Shown piece by piece: positions 52,731-61,526 of a DNA stretch of 64,000 nucleotides. Both the position numbers and the translations under genes were made by a program. This stretch comes from an uncultured Roseiflexaceae bacterium (GTDB lineage: Bacteria > Chloroflexota > Chloroflexia > Chloroflexales > Roseiflexaceae): the NCBI GenBank assembly GCA_937974195.1, contig CALJIC010000252.1, positions 1 to 64,000 of the forward strand, in the 5' to 3' direction. The notes beneath the pieces were generated by a model. It saw nothing but the letters and a program-made list of their open reading frames with translations, searched no databases and had not been told where the DNA came from. Within the stretch, counting starts at the first letter, position 1. Every line of letters starts with the position of its first letter.

Positions 52731-53096
52731 GGTGGCCCGTCCTGCACCCGGTCGCATCCTCGCAGGCGCTGTGCCCTGCACCCGGTCGCATTCTCGCAGG
52801 CGCTGTGCCCTGCACCCGGGCAGGAGGGCCTGCGCCGGCCCTCCTGCACCACCCGCGCCAGGGCCTGCGGCCCTGGACCCGCAAGGGAGCGAGCACCGTG
52901 CTGGTATGCCCGTTGTCATGCCCTCGTACACCGATGCCCGTGCCCCAGACACAGACTGATGCGCTGCAATGTCCAGTGAGGTGGAACCACTTGTGGGGAT
53001 GGTTTGGAAGGGGCTGCTCAGCCCTTTCCGGTGGGGGGAGCGCGAGAGGGCTCGCCCTCAAGCACGCTGTGACCGCACCGCGTGCCTCCTGTCAAT
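52731..53096 (+). repeat. Dispersed intergenic repeat, copy 2
   Basis: This copy is homologous to 17171-17470 in the same block order. It begins with two perfect-length tandem 34-bp units (52741-52774 and 52775-52808, starting CCTGCACCCGGTCGCAT) and a third start at 52809. It contains two perfect hairpins: GCAGGAGGGCC with GGCCCTCCTGC (52820-52847) and CCAGGGCC-TGC-GGCCCTGG (52858-52876). No gene is visible between the tetR promoter and the hydrolase. Confidence 0.75.
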
Positions 53097-53125
53097 CAGA
53101 CCTGAGGCCGGGCTGGGATCGCTTC

Positions 53126-53174
53126 ATCTGCGAAGGGGGCCGGCGGCAGCGCGACGCCCCCGGCCCGCGCAGAT
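53126..53174 (-). terminator. Stem-loop abutting the hydrolase stop codon
   Basis: ATCTGCG/CGCAGAT (53126-53132 with 53168-53174) encloses GGGCCGG/CCGGCCC (53137-53143 with 53160-53166). The structure begins directly after the minus-strand stop at 53175; there is no T-run. Confidence 0.5.
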
Positions 53175-54200
53175 CTAGGGGGCGCCCGCCGCCCGCGAGA
53201 TGCCCGCCCGGGCGGCCAGGAACCGGTCGTACGAGGCGAAGAACTGCTCGGGGCGCTCGAAGTACGGCAGCGCGCCGCTCTCGAACGGCTCCGCGCTCCA
53301 GTTCGGCCACTCGCTTACCACGCCGGCCTCGCTGAGGTCGCTGAAGTCGCCGCGCGTGCCGTACGGCATCCACACCGGCGCGCTCAGCCCGGCGTAGACC
53401 CGCCGGATGTCGCGGCTGAACAGCCGCCCGGAGATGAACGCGTACGGCGCGTACTGCGCGCCCGGCTGGTGCGACGTCAGGTAGTCGTACTCCAGCAGCC
53501 CCTCGTCGATCTCCTTCGAGCCCCAGGTCTTCTCCAGGAACCAGCGGATGCTCGCCTTGCTGGTGAGCAGGTCGAAGGCCGCCCGCTCCCAGATCGGCAC
53601 GCGCAGCGCCGCCAGCAGCCCGCGGTTCTCGCGCGTCGCCCCCGGCTCCGCGTCGAAAGACGACTCGTCGCGGCGGAAGCCGGTCGGGGTGACCAGCGTC
53701 AGCGTCCGGAAGCGCTCCGGGCGCTCCAGCGCCGCCCGCGCCAGGAACTCGCTGCTGAGCGAGAGCGCCAGCGCGTCCACCGGCTCCGGCCCGATCACAT
53801 CGAGCATGTCGTGGATCGCATCCACGTACAGCCGCACGTTGTACTCCCGGTCGCTGCGCTCCGAGAAGCCGAAGCCCGGCAGGTCGGGGGCGTACACCCG
53901 CCGGCTGCCGGCGTAGCGCTCGAACACCGGCCGGACCTCGTAGGCCGAGCCCGCGGCGTTGATGCCGTGGATGAGCAGCAGCGGGCTGCCCGTGCCCGCC
54001 CGGTAGTAGCTCAGCCGCCCCGACCGCCCGTGCGTCTCCAGCCGCTCGGCGTCGACCGCCTTCGGCAGCGGCAGCTGGTGCGGCACGAACCACGCGCTGT
54101 ACCCGAGCCAGCCGATCCCGGCCAGCAGCGATGCCCCCGCCGCCTTGCGCAGCGGCCCCGCCAGCGCGCCCGCGCGCCTCTTCCGATCTCCTATCTGCAT
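53175..54200 (-). CDS. Alpha/beta hydrolase, membrane-tethered
   Basis: The 341-residue protein has a basic N-terminus, a single hydrophobic segment (~20-35) and an alpha/beta-hydrolase fold: LLLIHGINAAGSAYEVRPVF (oxyanion strand), RVYAPDLPGFGFSERSD, and ALALSLSSEFLARAALERPERF. The nucleophile elbow reads LSLSSE where G-x-S-x-G is usual, so the nucleophile is probably Ser but atypical. Substrate is unknown. ATG 54200 follows AAAGGAG. The promoter region carries a 19-bp palindrome. Confidence 0.85.
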   Translation of the reverse strand: MQIGDRKRRAGALAGPLRKAAGASLLAGIGWLGYSAWFVPHQLPLPKAVDAERLETHGRSGRLSYYRAGTGSPLLLIHGINAAGSAYEVRPVFERYAGSRRVYAPDLPGFGFSERSDREYNVRLYVDAIHDMLDVIGPEPVDALALSLSSEFLARAALERPERFRTLTLVTPTGFRRDESSFDAEPGATRENRGLLAALRVPIWERAAFDLLTSKASIRWFLEKTWGSKEIDEGLLEYDYLTSHQPGAQYAPYAFISGRLFSRDIRRVYAGLSAPVWMPYGTRGDFSDLSEAGVVSEWPNWSAEPFESGALPYFERPEQFFASYDRFLAARAGISRAAGAP

Positions 54201-54217
54201 AGGGTGTGCTCCTTTGT

Positions 54218-54236
54218 GCTTCGCATTATGCGAAGC
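54218..54236. promoter_or_regulatory. 19-bp palindrome at the hydrolase promoter
   Basis: GCTTCGCAT-T-ATGCGAAGC is a perfect inverted repeat 18 bp upstream of the hydrolase ATG. On the minus strand its centre reads CATAAT, a possible -10, so a protein bound here could block transcription. Confidence 0.5.
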
Positions 54237-54285
54237 CATGTTGCACACCCCGTGCCCAGGGCGCTCCCCGGCGTGCCTGCGGCGC

Positions 54286-54330
54286 AAAAAAGGTGCGCCG
54301 GAGCACGCCCAAGCACGCTCCGGCACACCT
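54286..54330 (-). terminator. Intrinsic terminator of the aldo/keto reductase gene
   Basis: Arms 54291-54304 and 54317-54330 pair over 14 bp with one mismatch. On the minus strand the stem is followed immediately by a T6 run (54291-54286), a textbook terminator 68 bp past the stop. Confidence 0.88.
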
Positions 54331-54397
54331 CCGTGCGCCCCGTGTGCCCCGGCTCAGCGGCCCTGCCCGCCCGCGAGCCCTTTGTCCCTGCGCCTCG

Positions 54398-55351
54398 CTA
54401 CCGCGCCGCCACGAGCCCCTCGATCTCCGCCCGGTCGGCCTCGCTCAGCTGCAGCCGCGCCGCGCCGACGATCTCGTCCACCTGGTCGGGGCGGCGCATG
54501 CCGACGATCGCCCCGGTCACCGCCGGGTGCCCGAGCGTCCAGGCCACCGCCACCTCGCCCGGCGAGGCGCCGTAGCGCGCGCCCACCGCCCGCATGCGCT
54601 CCACCAGCTCCAGGTTCTGCGACAGGCGCGGCTCCTGGAACTCCGGGTTGCGCCTGCGCCAGTCGTCCGGCGGGAAGTTCAGCGCCCGCTCGCGCGTCAT
54701 CTTGCCGCTCAGCAGGCCCGACTTCATCGGCGAGTAGACGATCACGCCGATGCCCTGCTCCTTGCAGTACGGCAGCACGTCCGCCTCGATGCCGCGGTCC
54801 AGCAGCGAGTACGGCGGCTGCAGCGAGGCGATCGGCGCGATCGCCTGGGCCCGCCGCATCTGCTCGACGTTGAAGTTCGAGACGCCGATCCAGCGCACCT
54901 TGCCCTCGCGCTGCAGCTCTACCAGCGTGCTCCACCCCTCCTCGATATCCTCGTCCGGCCGCGGCCAGTGGATCTGGTACAGGTCGATCGCATCCACGCC
55001 CAGGCGCCGCAGGCTGTCCTCGCACTCGCGCCGGATCGAGTCGGCCTTCAGCACGCTCTCGATCGTCATCGGGTCGCGCCACACCCGCGAGCACTTGGTG
55101 AAGATGTACGGCCGCTCGCGCATGCCCTTGATCGCGCGGCCCACCACCTCCTCCGAGTGGCCCAGGCCGTACACCGCCGCCGTGTCGATCCAGTTGATCC
55201 CGCGCTCGATCGCCCGGTGGATCGTTGCGATCGACTCGGCGTCGTCCTGCGGGCCCCAGCCGTTCAGCCAGCCGCCGCCGCCGATCGCCCACGCCCCCAT
55301 CCCGATCACCGAGATCTGCATATCCGTGTGTCCAAGCTGCCGTTTCTCCAT
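54398..55351 (-). CDS. Aldo/keto reductase
   Basis: This 317-residue NADPH-dependent oxidoreductase has a TIM-barrel fold. It shows LGHTDMQISVIGMGAWAIGG, NWIDTAAVYGLGHSEEVVGRAIKG (catalytic Asp and Tyr), IFTKCSRVW (Lys), YQIHWPRPDED (His), WIGVSNFNVEQM, and GVIVYSPMKSGLLSGKM. It belongs to the AKR subgroup of DUF/YajO-like general stress reductases; the substrate is unknown. ATG 55351 has AAGGAG 11 nt upstream. It is a single-gene unit ended by a strong terminator. Confidence 0.92.
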   Translation of the reverse strand: MEKRQLGHTDMQISVIGMGAWAIGGGGWLNGWGPQDDAESIATIHRAIERGINWIDTAAVYGLGHSEEVVGRAIKGMRERPYIFTKCSRVWRDPMTIESVLKADSIRRECEDSLRRLGVDAIDLYQIHWPRPDEDIEEGWSTLVELQREGKVRWIGVSNFNVEQMRRAQAIAPIASLQPPYSLLDRGIEADVLPYCKEQGIGVIVYSPMKSGLLSGKMTRERALNFPPDDWRRRNPEFQEPRLSQNLELVERMRAVGARYGASPGEVAVAWTLGHPAVTGAIVGMRRPDQVDEIVGAARLQLSEADRAEIEGLVAAR

Positions 55352-55619
55352 CGAGCCGCGCTCCTTCTGCTGACGCAAAGCGATGCCGTCTCTGCTACAC
55401 CCTCATCTCGCATGCCCCCGACACGGGCGAGCCGCGGGCACGCGCCTCCGGCGCCATCATACCATCCCACACAGGAGTTCCGCGGCGGGGCGAAGTTCCA
55501 ACTCCCAGATGTCGGCTGGCAGAGCGGTGCGGGAGCAGAAAGGGGAGTGTGGCGGGCGGGAGGGAGATATGGCGGCAGACGGGGAGTGCGGAGGGCGGCG
55601 CGCCCCCCGCAGCCCCACG
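55352..55619. other. Intergenic region without a recognised feature
   Basis: The 268-bp stretch between the aldo/keto reductase start and the AlbA_2 regulator stop is purine-rich on the plus strand near its right end (repeated GGGAG/GCGGGAGGG). I see no gene, promoter or clear terminator in it. Confidence 0.4.
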
Positions 55620-57047
55620 TCACTTCAGGATGTAGTACGCCCCGCGCTTGTCGCCGATCCGCATCAGCAGGCCGCGCTCCACCAGGTCCGCCAGGTCGCG
55701 CCGCAGCGTCTCTGGCGACACATCGGGCGCGAGGTCCTGCATGTCGCGGTTGGTGATCCGCCGGTGCTCGGCCAGGTGCAGCATCGCGGCGATCTGCCGC
55801 TCGTTGAGCCCCATGCGCCGCCACTCTGAGGTGTCCACCCCGCCGGCATCCAGCCGGTCGTCGCCCTGCTGGCCGCGCAGCGTCACCAGGAAGCCGGCGG
55901 CGGTCTCGCGGAACTCCGGCGGCGGCAGGCCCGCCTCGGCCATCTGGCGCAGCATCCGGTCGATCCCGTACCCCAGCCGCTCGATCAGCCCGTAGTCCGC
56001 TAGCGCCTGCACCAGCGTCTCGTTGCGGCTGTAGCGCTCCTCCACCAGGTTCTCCAGCGTCACGTGCCCCGGCAGCCGCCCCGGCGAGTAGCACTCCATC
56101 CGGTCGCCGAACAGCGCGATGCGGATGCCCTCGCCGCGCACCGTGTAGTCGCGGTGGGCCACCGCGTTCACCAGCGCCTCGCGCACCGCGCCCATCGGGA
56201 ACTGGCTCCAGTCCTGCCGCTCGAAGCCCACCATCCTGCTGCCGCGCCGCATGTTCTCGCTGAGCCAGATCTCGGCCCGCCGCACCGCCTCCGGCAGCGT
56301 GTCGCGCACGTCCTCGCGGATGAACTCGTCGCTCATCTCGCGGCCCCGGTAGCGCACCAGCGTGATCTCGCACTGCGGGAACCAGCGCTCCACGTCCCGC
56401 CCAAACAGCAGCAGCCCGGCGTTCGTCGGCACGTAGAGACGCCTCGCCGATGCGTCTTGCTCCGCCGATGCGTCCCGGCGCTGCGCCAGCGCCCCCCGGC
56501 GGAACAGGAACGCCAGCGGGTCGGCCTCGGCCGCCGCCCCGACGCGCCGGGTGTAGGCCGCGATCTTCTGCGGGTCCAGGTCGTCCAGCTCCGCGCCCTC
56601 GGGGGTGAGCCGCTCCCAGCTCGTCTCGCCGCGCTCCAGCAGCAGCCGGCGCAGCGCGTCGGGCGGTATCGGCCGGTCCGCCGCGCCCTCGCGGCGCAGG
56701 TACTTCCCGCGCACGCTGTAGACGTGCGGCATGCCCGGCGGCACGGTCACGATGAGCAGCGTGCGCTCCTCGTGCCGCACGACCTCGGGCAGCGGCAGCA
56801 GCAGCGGCGGCGTGCAGGCCAGCGCCGCGTCCAGCACCGCGGTCCGCGCCGCCTCCACGTCCGCCACCCCCTCGAGCCGCCGGCCCTTCCCGCCCGCGCC
56901 GACGACCACCCGGCCGCCTTGGGCGTTCGCCAGCGCCGCCAGCGTCTCTGCCAGGTCGTCGGGGCGGAACGTGGCGCGCACGAAGGCCAGGTGCGGCCCC
57001 TCCGGCTCCGCCAGCAGGGCGGCGTGGTCGATCTCCGCGCGCTGCAT
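55620..57047 (-). CDS. AlbA_2 / HATPase / winged-helix transcriptional regulator
   Basis: The 475-residue protein resembles RecG-related (helicase-less) transcriptional regulators. An N-terminal AlbA_2 domain covers ~10-120 (AETLAALANAQGGRVVVGAGGKGRRLEGV, YLRREGAADRPIP). A central HATPase_c_4-like domain follows (MGAVREALVNAVAHRDYTVRGEGIRIALFGDRMECYSPGRLPGHVTLENL). A C-terminal winged helix has LNERQIAAMLHLAEHRRITNRDMQDL, then SPETLRRDLADLVERGLL. Nucleotide binding by the HATPase part probably gates DNA binding. ATG 57047 has GGAGGAG close upstream; longer frames extend only into low-complexity sequence. It is divergent from the DUF2227 gene, which it may control. Confidence 0.87.
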   Translation of the reverse strand: MQRAEIDHAALLAEPEGPHLAFVRATFRPDDLAETLAALANAQGGRVVVGAGGKGRRLEGVADVEAARTAVLDAALACTPPLLLPLPEVVRHEERTLLIVTVPPGMPHVYSVRGKYLRREGAADRPIPPDALRRLLLERGETSWERLTPEGAELDDLDPQKIAAYTRRVGAAAEADPLAFLFRRGALAQRRDASAEQDASARRLYVPTNAGLLLFGRDVERWFPQCEITLVRYRGREMSDEFIREDVRDTLPEAVRRAEIWLSENMRRGSRMVGFERQDWSQFPMGAVREALVNAVAHRDYTVRGEGIRIALFGDRMECYSPGRLPGHVTLENLVEERYSRNETLVQALADYGLIERLGYGIDRMLRQMAEAGLPPPEFRETAAGFLVTLRGQQGDDRLDAGGVDTSEWRRMGLNERQIAAMLHLAEHRRITNRDMQDLAPDVSPETLRRDLADLVERGLLMRIGDKRGAYYILK

Positions 57048-57307
57048 AGCTCTCCTCCGGTCACTCACGGGAGCTGCGCCACAGGGCTCTGCCCGCGCAC
57101 CCCGCGGCGTCAGTCGTCTCTTGGTGTGCGGCGCCCGCAGGCCCGCGCCGCAGCCCGCACGAGGCTGCTTGCGCTCACGTGTGCGGTGATTGTAGCACAA
57201 CCAGCACACCCATGCTTGCACCGTTCGCATGTATGTGCTATGCTCCGCCGGTGGACCGGCGCTGTCTGCCGCCGCAGGCCCTTCGCGCAGCGCAAAGGAT
57301 CGACACT

Positions 57308-57922
57308 GTGCCCGGAGCCCGCACCCACGATATCATCACCGTCGTCACCGCCGCCGCACTGGTGCCGCCGGCGTACACCGCCTTCGCAGCCACCGACCCG
57401 CAAGGCGCCGCCGGGTCCACCGCGCTCCTGGTCGGCGCGCACCTCCTCTCCGGCATCATGTTCTCGCCGGACCTCGACATAGACTCGGCGATCGACGACC
57501 GCTGGGGGATCTTCTTCTGGATCTGGCGCCCGTACATGGTGCTCATCCCGCACCGCCGCTTCTGGAGCCACGGGCTGGTCATCGCCCCGCTGCTGCGGCT
57601 GGTCTACTTCTACCTCGTCCTCATGCTCCTGCTGTTCGGCCTCGGGTGGCTGCTGGCGCTGTTTGGCATCGTGCTGCCGGACTACCACGTGCGCCTGACG
57701 GTGCTCATCCGCGATCTGTTCGTCCGCTACCCCGAGCACGTGCGGACCTTCCTGATCGGGTTCATCACCGGCAGCGCCGCGCACACGATCGCCGACTGGC
57801 TGGTCACCAGCGGGAAGCGCTACCTGCGCATGCTCGGCATCCGCGTCCGGCGGGACTACTCGGACCACGACCGCTATGTCCCGCGCGAGCGCCGCGCCCA
57901 GCGCCGCGCGCGCTCCTGGTAG
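57308..57922 (+). CDS. DUF2227 family putative metal-binding membrane protein
   Basis: The 204-residue protein has the DUF2227 pattern: ARTHDIITVVTAAALVPPAY near the N-terminus, LSGIMFSPDLDIDS (Asp-rich), IPHRRFWSHGLVIAPLLRLVYFYLV (His-containing, membrane), and GSAAHTIADWLVTS. Conserved His/Asp residues are thought to bind a metal within a membrane hydrolase-like fold (YdjM/LexA-regulated relatives). I chose GTG 57308 with AAAGGA upstream because it starts right before the conserved THDIIT; an ATG at 57232 gives an unconserved lead. The 260-bp upstream gap holds no other gene. Confidence 0.8.
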   Translation: MPGARTHDIITVVTAAALVPPAYTAFAATDPQGAAGSTALLVGAHLLSGIMFSPDLDIDSAIDDRWGIFFWIWRPYMVLIPHRRFWSHGLVIAPLLRLVYFYLVLMLLLFGLGWLLALFGIVLPDYHVRLTVLIRDLFVRYPEHVRTFLIGFITGSAAHTIADWLVTSGKRYLRMLGIRVRRDYSDHDRYVPRERRAQRRARSW

Positions 57923-57976
57923 CGCCCGTCTCCATTCCTCCCGGCCGCGTGCGAGGCGCCGCGGAGCACATGCCAA

Positions 57977-58005
57977 GAGGGCCTGCAGACACGCTGCAGG
58001 CCCTC
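57977..58005. terminator. Perfect stem-loop between convergent genes
   Basis: GAGGGCCTGCAG (57977-57988) pairs with CTGCAGGCCCTC (57994-58005) over a 5-nt loop. It lies between the DUF2227 gene and the convergent TPR gene and probably serves both. Confidence 0.75.
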
Positions 58006-58049
58006 GGTCGTGTGTCTTCGTGTGTCTCTCGCGGAGGTGTCCGCCGGCG

Positions 58050-59195
58050 TCACACAAGTGTTATCCGCCCGACGCTCACCAGCGCGGCGAACAGGAGCAG
58101 CATCACGGCGCTCAGCACGACCAGCAGGCTCACGAGCTGGACCTTGCGCACAGGCTCTCGCGTGCTCCGCATCCCGAGCGCCCGCAGCGCTTCCTCCGGC
58201 GTGCCGCTCGCCCGCGCCTTCGGGCGGGAGGTGCTGAAGTAGCGCTGCGCGACCGTCGCCGCCAGCGTCGAGGGCCGGCTGTCGCTCTCTCTCGCCCGGT
58301 GGTTGAGCAGCTGCGCCAGCGCCGCTTCGGCAACCTCTTCCGGCCGCGGGGCAACCTCTTCCGGCCGCGGGGCCGCTTCTCCGCCCGCCGCCTCGCTGAG
58401 CAGCATCGGCTTGAGCTCGAGCGGCGGGGTGGAGGAGCCGCGCGCCCGCCCGCGGCTGGCCGCCTGGCTTGTTTTTGCTGGCTCCGCCTCAGTGTGCTCG
58501 CGTCGCTCCGCTGCCCGCTCCTCCTGCGCCGGCTCTCCCTCCGGCACCGGCGGCTCGTGGGCGTCGGTCGCCTGCGTGGCCGGCCGATCCTCTGTGGCTC
58601 CCTGCGTCAGGGCCGCGCGCAGCGCAGCAACTGCCGCCGCCTGATCCTGCTCGATCCCTTCCAGCTTCGCGCGCCGCTCGGCCCCCGGCTCCGACTCGCG
58701 CCGCGCCGCCGCCGCAGCCAGGCGGGCCGCCAGCGGGCTCGTCGCCCCCGACGTCGCCGGCTCGTGTCGTGTCGCCGCGGCCAGGCGGGCCGGCAGCGGG
58801 CTCGTCGCATCCGGCGTCGCCGGCTCGCGCTCCGTCTCTGCGCGGATGTCGGCCGGCGAGTCGCCCTCCGTCGCGGCTGGTGATGGCGCCGCGGCCTCAG
58901 GCGCAGGCTCGGCTACGCTGGCGATTGGCTCCTGGTGGCCATCTAGCGCGGCGAGCGCGCTCTGCGCCCGCTCGTTCGACGGGTTCAGCGCCAGGCAGCG
59001 CTCCAGGCAGTAGCGACGGCGTTCTGTCTCGGCGACGGCCTCGGCCAGCGCCAGCCAGACCTCCTCGTCTGTGGGATCTATGCGCACGGCCCGTCCCAGG
59101 ATCTGGACGGCTTGTTCGCGGTCGCCCTGCCGCAGCGCCGCCAGCCCCTGCTGGATCAGGGCCGAAGCGGAGCGCTCGGGCGAAGTACTAGACAT
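58050..59195 (-). CDS. TPR protein with disordered linker and C-terminal membrane anchor
   Basis: The 381-residue protein has two TPR units at ~10-90 (ALIQQGLAALRQGDREQAVQILGRAVRIDPTDEEVWLALAEAV), an Ala/Pro/Glu-rich disordered region (~90-330), and one C-terminal helix (LVSLLVVLSAVMLLLFAALVSV), so the TPR domain faces the cytosol. The linker contains recent duplications: 21-bp units at 58330-58371 (EEVAPRP twice) and 63-bp-spaced units at 58718 and 58781 (ATSPLxARLAA). It is probably a membrane scaffold; partners are unknown. ATG 59195 has CAGGAG upstream. Confidence 0.75.
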   Translation of the reverse strand: MSSTSPERSASALIQQGLAALRQGDREQAVQILGRAVRIDPTDEEVWLALAEAVAETERRRYCLERCLALNPSNERAQSALAALDGHQEPIASVAEPAPEAAAPSPAATEGDSPADIRAETEREPATPDATSPLPARLAAATRHEPATSGATSPLAARLAAAAARRESEPGAERRAKLEGIEQDQAAAVAALRAALTQGATEDRPATQATDAHEPPVPEGEPAQEERAAERREHTEAEPAKTSQAASRGRARGSSTPPLELKPMLLSEAAGGEAAPRPEEVAPRPEEVAEAALAQLLNHRARESDSRPSTLAATVAQRYFSTSRPKARASGTPEEALRALGMRSTREPVRKVQLVSLLVVLSAVMLLLFAALVSVGRITLV

Positions 59196-59375
59196 CGTAG
59201 TGACTCCTGAGTTGCACCGCTATACGTCCGGCGTTGGCGGCGCGATCGCAACGCCGATATCATACACCTCGCTCTTTACCAAATAATTACAGTTGAGGCT
59301 CGTTTGATGACCGGCTGTTAAGCCGCCTCTCAGCCCTCCGTCACCCGCCCGTAAGCGGTTCGCGCAGGGGCGCCG

Positions 59376-59384
59376 TGCTACAAT
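59376..59384 (+). promoter_or_regulatory. Extended -10 promoter of TolB-like lipoprotein gene
   Basis: TGCTACAAT, an extended -10 with a five-of-six match, 32 bp upstream of ATG 59416. The rest of 59196-59375 is an AT-rich divergent promoter region. Confidence 0.55.
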
Positions 59385-59415
59385 ACGGCCACGTGCTGCA
59401 ACCCGGAGACCGACG

Positions 59416-61338
59416 ATGACCGCGCTTGCGAACTCAACCCGCGGGCTGCTCGCCCTTCTGCTGATGGCCGCGCTGCTTCTCGCTAGCTGCGGTGTGCCGA
59501 ACGCCGGCGGCAGCTTCGTCCCCCCGCCCGAGCCGGCGCCCTCGGCCGCTCAGCCATCCGCCGGCCAGCCGCCGACAGCTGCCGCGGCGACGCCGTCCAG
59601 CGAGCCAGCTCCTGCGACGACAGCTCCGGCGCCGGAGACGCCCGTCCCGACCGCCGCTCCGGTGCAGGAAGAGACGCCCGTCGCCTCCGAGCCGGCGGCG
59701 CCGGCCGAGACCGCTGTCCCCGCTGAGACCGCCGCTCCCGCCGAGACGCCGGCCGAGCCGGCCCCGGCCTTCGGCTCCGAGATCCTGTTTCTGCGCCAGG
59801 GGGATCTGATCGCGCTCGACGTGTCGACGCGCGCCGAGCGCCGGGTCGCCACCGACGTGCGCGACTTCGCCGCGACGCCCGACGGCGCCAAGATCGCCCT
59901 GGTGCGCGTCGTGAATGGCTCGACCGACCTGTGGCTCGTCCAGCGCGACGGCAGCGGCCTGACGCAGCTCAGCGTCGATGGGAACGACCGGATCGAGGCC
60001 ACGCCCTCCTGGGCGCCGGACGGCCTGACGGTCGTCTACGCGGCCGCCGACACGGCCGAGCAGTACCCGCTGCGCTGGCCGGACTGGGGCGCCTGGTGCG
60101 CCGTGAGCCAGATCTACGCGCTCGACCTGCCCACCGGCACGCTGCGGCCGCTCGGCGCCGGGTGCGACCCGCAGTTCTCGCCGGATGGCCGCCGCATCGC
60201 CTTCGCCGCGCAGCCCACCCGGCCCGAGTTCGGGCTGGAGAGCTACGGCCCCACCACCGTGAACAGCGTCCGGCTGATCAACCGCCAGGGCCAGAACGGC
60301 TGGAACTTCGCGCAGGCGGCGGGGCCGGAGGCCGCGGGGAGGAGCGCCGGTCGGCTGGTGTACGCGCCGGCCTGGTCGCCCGATGGCTCCCAGGTGCTCT
60401 ACCACCGCTTCTACGGCAACCAGGTGGAGGTGGATATCAACGTGAGCGAGCTGGGCGGCTCGTTCGAGGGCCAGGGCCAGCCGACGCTGGAGGGCGCCGG
60501 CTGGCTGCTCCCGGCGCGCTTCTCGCCCGACGGCCGCTCGTACCTGGTCACCGAGCACAACTTCAGCGACGCGCGCGGCTTCGGCGGCTACGATGCCTGG
60601 TCGGTCTCGGTGGTGCGCATGGAGGGCACGCGCAACGTCTTCCTGCCCAGCGGCGAGCTGGCGATGCGCGGGACGCTGCTGGGCGGCGAGCCGCTCGAGC
60701 GGGCGCAGCGCGCGGCCTGGTCGCCCGACGGCTCCGAGCTTGTGGTGCAGCTGCCGCCCGGCTGGCGGCCCGGGATCTCCGACCAGGAGCCGCTCGACCC
60801 GAGCGGCGCCGAGCGCCCCGGCGAGCTGTGGCGCTGGCGACCCGGCGCCGACCCGCAGGAGCGGCTGGTTGGGGACGTGGACTTCGCCTCGCCGCTGGCC
60901 TGGCTGCCGCCCGCGCCCCGCCTCGAGCTCGCCGCGGGCTACCGGCTGGCCTACCCGGCGAGCTGGCAGCTCGCGCCGTCCACCGAGTCCGAGGAGCGCA
61001 CCGCGCTGGCGCCGGACACCCTGCAGCTGGTCAGCGCCGCGCCCTACGCCCCGCTGAGCGCGGACGAGCTCGGCTCCAAGACCGTCGCCGAGATGTTCCC
61101 GTCCCTCGTGCAGCCGGGCGGCGACAACGGCGACCCGATCGCCTGGCCGGACGGCAGCGTCTACCGCGAGTTTCGCAGCGTCGACGCGCGGGGCCAGCGG
61201 GTGGCCGGCGCAACCCGCGTCGCGCACGCCGCCGATGGCTCGACCGTCGTGCTGCTCTACCGCACCACGCCCGAGCGCTGGCCGCTCGACCGGCCCTTTG
61301 CCCAGGCGCTGCTCGCCCGCTCGGGGCCGGTTGGGTGA
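59416..61338 (+). CDS. Lipoprotein with TolB/WD40-like beta-propeller
   Basis: The 640-residue lipoprotein has a lipobox LLASC (Cys25), a ~90-residue Pro/Ala/Thr/Glu linker with PAET-type repeats, and a beta-propeller of TolB/PD40-type blades. These show AATPDGAKIALVRV, ATPSWAPDGLTVVYAA, PQFSPDGRRIAFAAQ, YAPAWSPDGSQVLYHR, LPARFSPDGRSYLVTE and RAAWSPDGSELVVQL. A C-terminal ~130-residue domain follows. It is anchored outside the membrane; the ligand is unknown. ATG 59416 has GGAG seven bases upstream. Its stop TGA lies inside the octamer repeat array. Confidence 0.85.
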   Translation: MTALANSTRGLLALLLMAALLLASCGVPNAGGSFVPPPEPAPSAAQPSAGQPPTAAAATPSSEPAPATTAPAPETPVPTAAPVQEETPVASEPAAPAETAVPAETAAPAETPAEPAPAFGSEILFLRQGDLIALDVSTRAERRVATDVRDFAATPDGAKIALVRVVNGSTDLWLVQRDGSGLTQLSVDGNDRIEATPSWAPDGLTVVYAAADTAEQYPLRWPDWGAWCAVSQIYALDLPTGTLRPLGAGCDPQFSPDGRRIAFAAQPTRPEFGLESYGPTTVNSVRLINRQGQNGWNFAQAAGPEAAGRSAGRLVYAPAWSPDGSQVLYHRFYGNQVEVDINVSELGGSFEGQGQPTLEGAGWLLPARFSPDGRSYLVTEHNFSDARGFGGYDAWSVSVVRMEGTRNVFLPSGELAMRGTLLGGEPLERAQRAAWSPDGSELVVQLPPGWRPGISDQEPLDPSGAERPGELWRWRPGADPQERLVGDVDFASPLAWLPPAPRLELAAGYRLAYPASWQLAPSTESEERTALAPDTLQLVSAAPYAPLSADELGSKTVAEMFPSLVQPGGDNGDPIAWPDGSVYREFRSVDARGQRVAGATRVAHAADGSTVVLLYRTTPERWPLDRPFAQALLARSGPVG

Positions 61339-61526
61339 CTTGGTGACTTGGTGATGGGGTGACAGGGTGACACGGTGATCTGTGGCCCGGCACAGGTCTC
61401 CGGTGTCTAAAAGTCACCCCGTCACCCCCTCACCCCGTCACCGGTCCGGAATAGTACGTCGTTGCGGGCGCACCACAGACATCCGAGCGCCATCCACACC
61501 CAGTCACCCCCTCACCCCGTCACTGG
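61333..61526. repeat. Octamer (GTCACCCC) tandem repeat arrays
   Basis: Three phased 8-bp arrays: six units of KGGTGACW type at 61333-61380, four GTCACCCC-type units at 61413-61444 in inverted orientation, and three at 61503-61526. They fill the gap between two convergent genes and supply both stop codons (TGA at 61336-61338, and on the minus strand at 61514-61512). The inverted arrays could fold into a long hairpin. Confidence 0.85.
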
